Assembly (NCBI GenBank): GCA_947579665.1
Contig: OX388345.1
Location: forward strand, 63,045,454 to 63,109,453
Direction: 5' to 3'
Source: Sympetrum striolatum
Taxonomy: Eukaryota > Arthropoda > Insecta > Odonata > Libellulidae
Length of the DNA: 64,000 nt
The notes under the pieces were generated by a model, which saw only the letters and a program-made list of their open reading frames with translations, was not told the origin of the DNA and searched no databases. Every line of letters starts with the position of its first letter. Within the stretch, counting starts at the first letter, position 1. The position numbers and the translations under genes are program-made. Shown here piece by piece: positions 57,490 to 64,000 of this stretch.

Positions 57490-60125
57490 AAAGTCTATTA
57501 AGTCTATAAATCTGTGAGGCTCTATTATACCGTACTCAAACCTGTTACAAACGATTCTGTATATTTCATTACCTTTGGATAACCATCGTTAGTTACGGAT
57601 TTTAATTGTCCACCAGTTGATTGGAACTCGCAAGCGCTCCCAATCTATCATACGTGAAAAGTTGTTACTTTTCCTCGATGCTAGGTTTACCAGGATTTTA
57701 AAGGCCAACCTCTGCTTCGGCCGTGATCCCTGCTTCCGAAGCATCCATGAATTTTAAGTAAGGAAAACAGTACTGCAGGGTGCTCCGGCTTTGATAAGTG
57801 AAAGAAAGGAAATTACGCATGGCACAGGAAATTGAATACTCCCCTTGCATAACGATGCCCTCGTCCGTTCACCCATTGTAGTCACGCAAAACGGCCTTAA
57901 AGGAGGAATTGCCGACGGAAAGTTAATGCTTTATGCAAGAATTATCAAAGCCACGATGGGTCTGTTCGGAAAAGAAACCACTATGAATAGTAACACACTC
58001 ATTAAAACTAGAACAATGAGCAAGTCAAAGATACGAAGAAACTGTCTTATCAGAAAGAAACATTAAAAAACGAAAATATTAAAAAAGGTGAAACGGGACA
58101 GAGGGAATTGGTTGAAAAAAATCTTTGTTCCTGTCTGAAAGCTTTAGCCGAGCGAATAATTCCATTCCTTTACGAGATCGCTGCACATGAGCCTTCTCAG
58201 AAGCAATAAGAGGCTTTTGAATTAAATACACCGACTGAGGGGTAAATTAGGACATACACAAACACATGAACGAGGTTTATTCCAGATGAATGTCTCATTA
58301 AGAGCTGTAATTGCTGCCCGAAGCGAATGAGTGATCCGATTTTCAACTTTTGACGCAAATCAGTTTACCTCAATCCTTCCGTAGACCGATGAGAAAACCA
58401 AAATGTTTATCTGGGTAGAAGCTGAATTTTATAAGCATCCGTGGAACAAATTTAAGTTTCCATAAAATAAAACCTTTCACAATGATATCGTTCTACCCAG
58501 GACTTGCTTATCGGAAGGTAAGGATATTTTAGAAAAGATGATAATATGGAATAATTATTCCTTTGCAGGGTTGGAAGCAATTTTTTAACGTTGTGAGTGA
58601 TTTCGAATGAATGAATGATTTCAAAAATACTTTGGATTTTAGGAATAAATCTTTAGAAGCGATAAATCATGTACTATTTATAGCGTAGAGAAAAGAGTAA
58701 GATTTACTAAGAATGAATGTATGGTTTCTTCTGAATACCAAGAGAGTTTTTCATAAAGTTTCAACAATAATATTATCTTTACAGAATATAAATTCATAAC
58801 CGTTTGTTTAGTTCGCTGTCCGATGCTTTCATGCATTTACTAGGAGTAAAATTCTTGCTATGAACAGAAATTTTTCTCCCAGTGAAATATTGTTTTTTTT
58901 CTAAAAATCTCCATTGAAAATTTGGAAATTGATATATGAAACTTGAATAAATGAAATTTTCTAATACGTAATTCTTGTAGTAACTGAAGCTGTTCCTACA
59001 TTTTCTTATCTTGATTCATGCCAACGTGAACAAGTAAATGGAAAGTATGTGAATAACTATCGTCATCACAATGGGCTGACGATCCAAGAATTTGCTTTTT
59101 ATATTTCTCCAAGCCCTTTCCTCCACAGTCTGTCTCTTAAATTCCTTTAAAAGTCCCAGCTTAATACTAACGCTTAATGCCTTTCCTAATTTTACCGAAG
59201 TTTTCCGCCATCTTTCCTTATTTTCACCATTCCTTCTAATCCTCACACTGACAGACTATTATGCCTCAAGAAGATCAATCTTTTCCTCATATTTCAACCA
59301 AATTGCTTTCAGACTTTCCGCAAAGAAGAGATGGGAAATTGCTCTTTTACTTATTTATGGCAAATGAGCTATCTAAAGTTAAGGGTACAATACTAAGAAG
59401 CAATGAGGAAATGCACGAGCGTAGATGCAGGCTGTTTTGAGGTTTCATTTCCAAATATTATGATATCAGAGTAAGGTTTCTTGCTTGTTAGCGAATGCCT
59501 TTTCTCGGAATCATCAAGAGAATTCTAGCATAATCAAGCGTAAAATATGTACGAATTTTTAGTACCTCAACAACGTTAGAATGAAAACTACAAATACTTT
59601 ATGAATCCGCGTATGAAACGTAACAAGGTTTTTAAGACTTTATTCTAAAATTTTTATTCCTACTGTTACAAATACCATGGAAAATCTATTAGTAAAGAAT
59701 TCAGTCCAAAGGCAGGCTATTATTAAGTATTGAGTCCAAATCCCACACCTTCTAACATTAGCTTCTAAGAGTTGGTGAAGGGGAATGAGGTTTACTAGGC
59801 CAGTTGGTTTGCCTTTACTTTCCTCACCACGCCAGAATCCTATTAGAGGAACGTGTCCACTTAAGTGAAGAGCAATGATTCCACGAGTTACACTTTTATT
59901 AGAATTCCATAAGGAAGGACCTTATCCAGCATCACTCATACCTCAGTGGCATTCATTTCATTATAGCCATGGACAAGACTTAAAGAATAACAAGATTAAG
60001 TAAAAATTTCTCAATCTTCATCTATAATCATTACGATATGGTAGACGGAACATAAAATTTATATCCTCCTATAAATGCCATAAAGATGGCGTTAGTGAAA
60101 TTTATGGAAATAAGGAAAATAAAAC
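57490..60125. other. Non-genic stretch
   Basis: The block 57597..57757 is open for about 55 codons on the minus strand (segment KILVNLASRKSNNFSRMIDW), and 57845..58066 is open on the plus strand. Neither matches a family I know. Open frames overlapping at 59016..59367 on both strands are unrecognised. Confidence 0.4.
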
Positions 60126-60129
60126 ATCA

Positions 60130-60213
60130 GTCAGGTTGGCCGAGTGGTCTAAGGCGCCAGACTTAAGTTCTGGTTCCCATATGGGAGCGTGGGTTCGAAC
60201 CCCACACCTGACA
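60130..60213 (+). tRNA. tRNA-Leu (anticodon UAA)
   Basis: This is an 84-nt gene with a complete cloverleaf. The acceptor GTCAGGT pairs with ACCTGAC, with discriminator A at 60213. The D-arm contains TGGCCGAGTGGTCTAAGGCG (also the A box). The anticodon stem CCAGA/TCTGG encloses the loop CTTAAGT with anticodon TAA. The long variable arm (TCCCATATGGGA) is typical of Leu, and the T-arm GTGGGTTCGAACCCCAC contains the B box. CCA is not encoded, as is usual for nuclear tRNAs. There is no intron. A T run at 60218..60221 serves as the pol III terminator. It decodes UUA, and UUG by wobble, codons favoured in AT-rich genes. Confidence 0.97.
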
Positions 60214-60217
60214 AATA

Positions 60218-60221
60218 TTTT
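60218..60221 (+). terminator. Pol III terminator of tRNA-Leu
   Basis: TTTT begins 5 bases after the tRNA 3' end, as is normal for RNA polymerase III genes. Confidence 0.8.
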
Positions 60222-60224
60222 GTC

Positions 60225-60298
60225 GGCCTCAGTGGCGAAGTAGCTAGGATACTACCCTTGAAACCCTGAAATTCCGGGCTCAAACCCTGGTTAGCGCA
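60225..60298 (+). mobile_element. tRNA-derived SINE copy next to the tRNA gene
   Basis: GGCCTCAGTGGCGAAGTAGC (A-box-like TGGCGAAGTAG), then CCCTGAAATTCCGGGCTCAA, containing a B-box-like GGGCTCAAACCC. It does not fold into a full tRNA: there is no matching acceptor stem. The minus-strand copy at 19785 shares its start. Confidence 0.6.
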
Positions 60299-60712
60299 TG
60301 ATTAAATAAGAAATAGGTTTATATTTAAGGTCATCGTCCTTAACTAAAACACTTCCAATAAATAAATAAAATTATACAAATTGATCTGAGATGGCTATAC
60401 TACGTGGAACGCTATTACAAAGATTGTTACAAAAGAAGTCTTTATAAGAATTTTCTTCACCATAATTCACCGGGAAAGCAAGAGATTTTTCTACAGGTCT
60501 TTGTAAGTTCCACAACAGAATTTCTTATATCGACCAGTTTGGAGCGTTGTCAAAACTTAATTTCCATTCATTCAAACTTCAGTTGAGTAGTACCATGTCA
60601 TGTGTTGTAGTAATTTAGGGACCTCTGGAGAAGTAAGGAATTGCTTGACAGAGTGATTAGGTATTTTATATTAATTATATTTATAACTTATATGTATAAG
60701 TAGGTAGAGAAA

Positions 60713-60765
60713 ACTGCCACCGGGTTTACAGCCTACCTGCAGTTTATATCATAATAATAAATAAA
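60713..60765 (+). mobile_element. Retrotransposon 3' end (TGCCACC family)
   Basis: ACTGCCACCGGGTTTACAGC, then CTACCTGCAG and an ATAATAATAAATAAA tail, match the ends at 40164 and 25690. The RT part upstream is not recognisable. Confidence 0.65.
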
Positions 60766-60769
60766 AAAT

Positions 60770-62335
60770 CTCAAGCGGAACTTTCAAACATTTGTTTCCT
60801 TATAATCTCAGAAAAAAATATTTTATACATTTTAAATTTAATTTCGTATAAATATCTTAACTCCTATAAGCACCCTGCTGAAAATTCTTAAATTTCTGTG
60901 AAAAATAAGTCTTTATCATGGGTGCATACGTTAGCCTGACCTTAATCCGAAACAAACCGTGAAAAATGCTGCGTATGAAGTAAAAAGAATGCGTCGAGGA
61001 ATCTTCCGTGGAACGCCTTAAAGTTAGCCCGCCAACGGAACTGCGAGCGCAACAAAAAGTCCCATCATCTATCCGACCGCGCAAAAAAATCCCAACGAGA
61101 AAAGAAAAAAAGCGTTATTTTTCGAGAAAGAATAAAGAGTGGCGGGGAACGAAATCCCAACCGGTCGAAAAAGGGAGGAAGAGTGGGCATATCCTTGAGC
61201 ACAGTGGCAAACAACATCAACGTCTGGAGATGGACCCTGTTTGGTGTCACCGGTGCGAAGGGAGCCTCGAGCAAACAGGTGGCGAGGGGGGTCCATCTGG
61301 TTTAAAGGAATGACTTCACCACCACCGAGTCCGAGATAGAATTTTAGAAGAGGGAAAAGGAGCGGATGTTGCGGGTCCGCCATTGTTGTCTTAAGGGCTC
61401 AAACGGAAGCGAATCCGTTTCCCCAGGGAGAACGTGTGCACTTTCGAACGTTTCCCTATTTCCTATAGCTCGAATCTCCTATCTTTTCTCGAAGATTTCC
61501 GACCGATGTAGCTCGAATGGTTGGGTGATCGATGAATCACGATGCACTCTCTAGCAACTAGTCATCAGAGTCGTGACCATTCATAAGGATGTTAAATAAA
61601 TTTAAGTTCTTTGGCGCTGTACAGTAAATGAAATCGGTAAATCTCAGAAATCTATTATTCTTAATCTTCTTCTTCAGCAAAGGACCGAATGGTCACTCTC
61701 TGTGGCTATCTCTATCTCTGTTTTTTAAACGATACCTTTCATGTTTTTTCTACTCTTAGTCGTTTACTTTATTTGCCCGCAATTTTTTTGGTAGAACACT
61801 TATCAATGATAAGTTGAAAGTAGAAGAAAATTATAACTTTGTAAGATATTTTTAATACGGCGAATGGATGACGAATTTATGACAAATTATTGCATCATTT
61901 AAGTTGCAAAATTATGTATGGCTTCACATTTCCTATTAGTTAACTCTGATAGAGATAATAGTCAAAGAAAACGATTTCATAGCATATGGGTTCCTGTTGC
62001 ACATACTGTAGTTATCTGTACATTACGCTCGTCTAGTTTGTTTAATTCCTTTAAATACAAATGAATACTATAAATGGTAGTAAAATTTTATGAAAAAAAA
62101 ATCTGATCATATAGTGTTATATACAATTGGCTAAAGAGCAAAATTTCGTCGAATAAAAATAAAAGTACATCTCATAGCTAAGTATTTTGCTACACCTTGA
62201 TCAATAAAGTTTTTGATTCCATTTATAGAAAACCTCCATTCTTCAGTTCCATTTTCTTACTCACCTTCTAATTAATAATAAAATCTTTTTATTCCTCAGC
62301 CCTGCATATTACATTTTATACAACAAATTTCAGGA
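60770..62335. other. Non-genic stretch with a GC-rich patch
   Basis: About 61000..61560 is GC-rich and open in several frames on both strands. I see no domain and no convincing splice pair, so I call no gene. The rest is AT-rich. Confidence 0.4.
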
Positions 62336-62340
62336 ATATA

Positions 62341-62379
62341 GGTACCCCTAAGGTGACAGCCACCTGTTTTGGGGTTACC
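62341..62379. repeat. Hairpin-forming sequence 3' of an RT remnant
   Basis: GGTACCCC (62341) pairs with GGGGTTACC (62371), allowing one bulge, and a smaller GGTG/CACC stem lies inside. It lies downstream, in minus sense, of the RT tail at 62519 and may belong to that element's 3' UTR. Confidence 0.5.
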
Positions 62380-62518
62380 GACTCTTCATATACTTGGCAA
62401 ATAATACACAAGCCATTTAATTTGTTAGATAACATAAGATAAAATGAAGACCATGCGTATCAAAAAATTTACAAAATAAATTATAATAATGAAATCATAA
62501 AATTAAACAAAATAGCTT

Positions 62519-62767
62519 TCATACAATTTTTTTAAACATAAATTCAATATCATCATATTTAAATAAAAACTCCTTAATTAATTTTATAAACTTCATTTCT
62601 GTTGAAGCAGTGGTTATGTTCTCCGGTAAATAACTAAAAAATTTTGAACTAATATACAAAAAAGAATATCTAAAAAATTCACAGTTGGGTTTTGGGATTT
62701 TCGTTTGTTTAGATCTTAAAATATATGGTGATGGTTTATTTTCATCACCGCCGCGATTATAGTACAT
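62519..62767 (-). pseudogene. RT C-terminal tail remnant
   Basis: The minus-strand frame contains LRSKQTKIPKPNCEFFRYSF, YISSKFFSYLPENITTASTE and FIKLIKEFLF. This follows the CR1/Jockey C-terminal pattern of (T)R....(L)xxP+xxTEFFK+SF.Y...+L(W/Y)NSLPENI+.A.....F+K.LKEFL. The W/N positions have been lost. No upstream RT domain is present. Confidence 0.6.
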
Positions 62768-62769
62768 CT

Positions 62770-64000
62770 ATTCTATTCTATTCTTCAATTCTACTAAACT
62801 AAGCTCTAACTGCTCAAAATTTTACAATATTGTGATATTATTTTCACGACGCGAATCGTTCAATTAGCCTAATATTCGTCACGTTCGATTTACGGCGAAA
62901 GCGTGTAAATGAGGTACTCATTTATCAAAGAAGTTGGATATTATAGTATGGAATAGACTACTGCAGAGAAATATAATCTAGAATTGAAATATTCGGCATA
63001 ATAAAATTAGAACATAATATAGTGACATGTTCCGACAATGACTTTTATGACCAGTACATTCAGAGGTAATTCACACCGGGACGAAACCACTAAAGTGTAC
63101 ATTTTCATGAGATACAGCGGAGGTGGACAACTGCGCGGTTAATGCTTAATCAGCCCCACCCACGCCACGAACTTAAAGCGAGTTCTCATGTCAGGCGGAA
63201 CCGCATCCGGGGACAAGTGGCGCGTAACCCTGAATCAGGTTTGAAACAGTAGTAACTCTAGACTCTCATCACCGCTTCAATCGTTCTCACCTTCCAAAGG
63301 GCATCACCCGACCCATTTGGTAACACCAATTCCATGGTTATTCCCATCAAAAGAGGGACACTACCACAAAAGGATACCCTTCTCTTCTTACGGCCCTCGA
63401 TGTACTCTTTGGAGACACGAATCCTTCTCCATTTCCAATCCTCCCACGCGCTTGCGTTGGCGAAAAGCTCTGAGACCACAAAGGCAATTCACGATTTCGG
63501 GAAAAACAGTTTAGGGCTCGTCTCGCTCGCGATTGGAGAGGGAAATAAAAGATGGAAATTCCATTCCGCTCTCCTTTCCTTCTATTTCAGTGGTGGAGTA
63601 TAAAGGCGAAACCTGACAGTGGCGACGAGAAAGAGTTGCTCGGTAAAATAGAAGTGAGAGCTTCGTTTCCCAAGTGCATCCAGACGTGATATTAGGAATT
63701 TGAGGCGCGCAAACATCTTTTCCGTCGACTTGGCGTTCCTCCAAATAATGTTCCGTCCGAATTATTTTTATGATGGAAGATATTCCACTGAAGAGGCGCG
63801 CACGAGTACGAGCTACGAATTAAAGCATTTATGTATGTAAGATGAGGAACTCCACTACTATAGCTATCCTCTGCAAGATGTGTCATATCATATGCTATCA
63901 ATGGAAGTATGCAATACTATACATGCATTAAATTAAGCTTGAAAGTCAGAAAACGTAATATATACTACACAATGGAATATTTATCAGTGATAACAGCATC
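62770..64000. other. Non-genic stretch with a GC-rich patch at the window end
   Basis: 63060..63800 is GC-richer. A minus-strand frame (63258..63479) has an AAG|GTGAGA donor-like site near 63289 after GITMELVLPNGSGDALWK, but no good acceptor and no family match, so I leave it uncalled. The last 200 bases are AT-rich. Confidence 0.35.

Noticed and set aside
59016..59367. Minus-strand frame with RNGENKERWRKTS and KEFKRQTVEERAW, considered as a transposon protein
   Set aside because: Two stops upstream, no catalytic motif, and the opposite strand is equally open. I cannot assign it.
63258..63479. Minus-strand frame with an AAG|GTGAGA site
   Set aside because: No polypyrimidine acceptor upstream and no similarity I recognise. 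Competing frames are open on the other strand.

Overview
This window looks like nuclear DNA of an arthropod, most likely an insect. It is AT-rich and intron/intergenic-like: there are no operons, long open frames are almost absent, and there are many old copies of non-LTR retrotransposons, small DNA transposons (MITEs), a Helitron, tRNA-derived SINEs and a nuclear copy of mitochondrial COI. The COI copy reads correctly only with the invertebrate mitochondrial code (AGA as Ser, TGA as Trp, ATA as Met), which supports an arthropod-type source.

Host genes: one functional RNA gene is clear, a tRNA-Leu(UAA) at 60130..60213. For proteins I can support only two minus-strand exons (33168..33273 and 20447..20619). 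Their translations resemble the C-terminal half of the tectonic (TCTN, ciliary transition zone) family. If that is right, roughly 12.5 kb or more of the window is intron of one gene. The phases of the two exons do not match directly, so at least one exon between them was not found. The stretch from 20.4 to 33.3 kb, and perhaps beyond on the right, would then be tectonic introns full of transposon debris.

Layout: 1.1-3.6 kb holds a 5'-truncated Jockey/CR1-like retrotransposon (minus strand) with an undamaged reverse transcriptase domain. 4.1-4.8 kb has a 28-bp perfect palindrome and a ~125-bp tandem repeat. 7.6-7.8 kb holds a decayed RT tail. 8.8-10.3 kb has a SINE fragment and two retrotransposon 3' ends. 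10.5-10.9 kb is a complete hAT-like MITE with an 8-bp target duplication. 11.8-12.3 kb is a complete fold-back element with a 9-bp target duplication, set inside an older tandem duplication. 12.3-19.8 kb has almost nothing recognisable. 19.8-25.7 kb has a SINE, the tectonic-like 3' exon, a ~140-bp minisatellite, a retrotransposon 3' half and other remnants. 33.2-36.6 kb has the tectonic-like exon followed by a 3.08-kb Helitron. 39.2-40.2 kb is a decayed CR1/L2-like element. 42.9-43.3 kb is a pogo/Tigger-like MITE. 43.9-45.0 kb is a tandem array of ~170-bp units, each with a tRNA B-box-like motif. 46.5 kb and 49.6-49.9 kb hold an RT remnant, an inverted SINE pair and a long hairpin. 56.9-57.5 kb is the COI NUMT. 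60.1-60.8 kb has the tRNA gene, a SINE next to it, and a retrotransposon 3' end. 62.5 kb holds a last RT remnant.

System-level reading: I see no new multi-gene system. The most unusual objects are the B-box tandem array, which shares motifs with the window's Helitron, and the set of transposons with exactly mappable ends. Short GC-richer patches (0.3-0.8 kb) recur across the window. They produce chance open frames in several phases and I do not call them genes.
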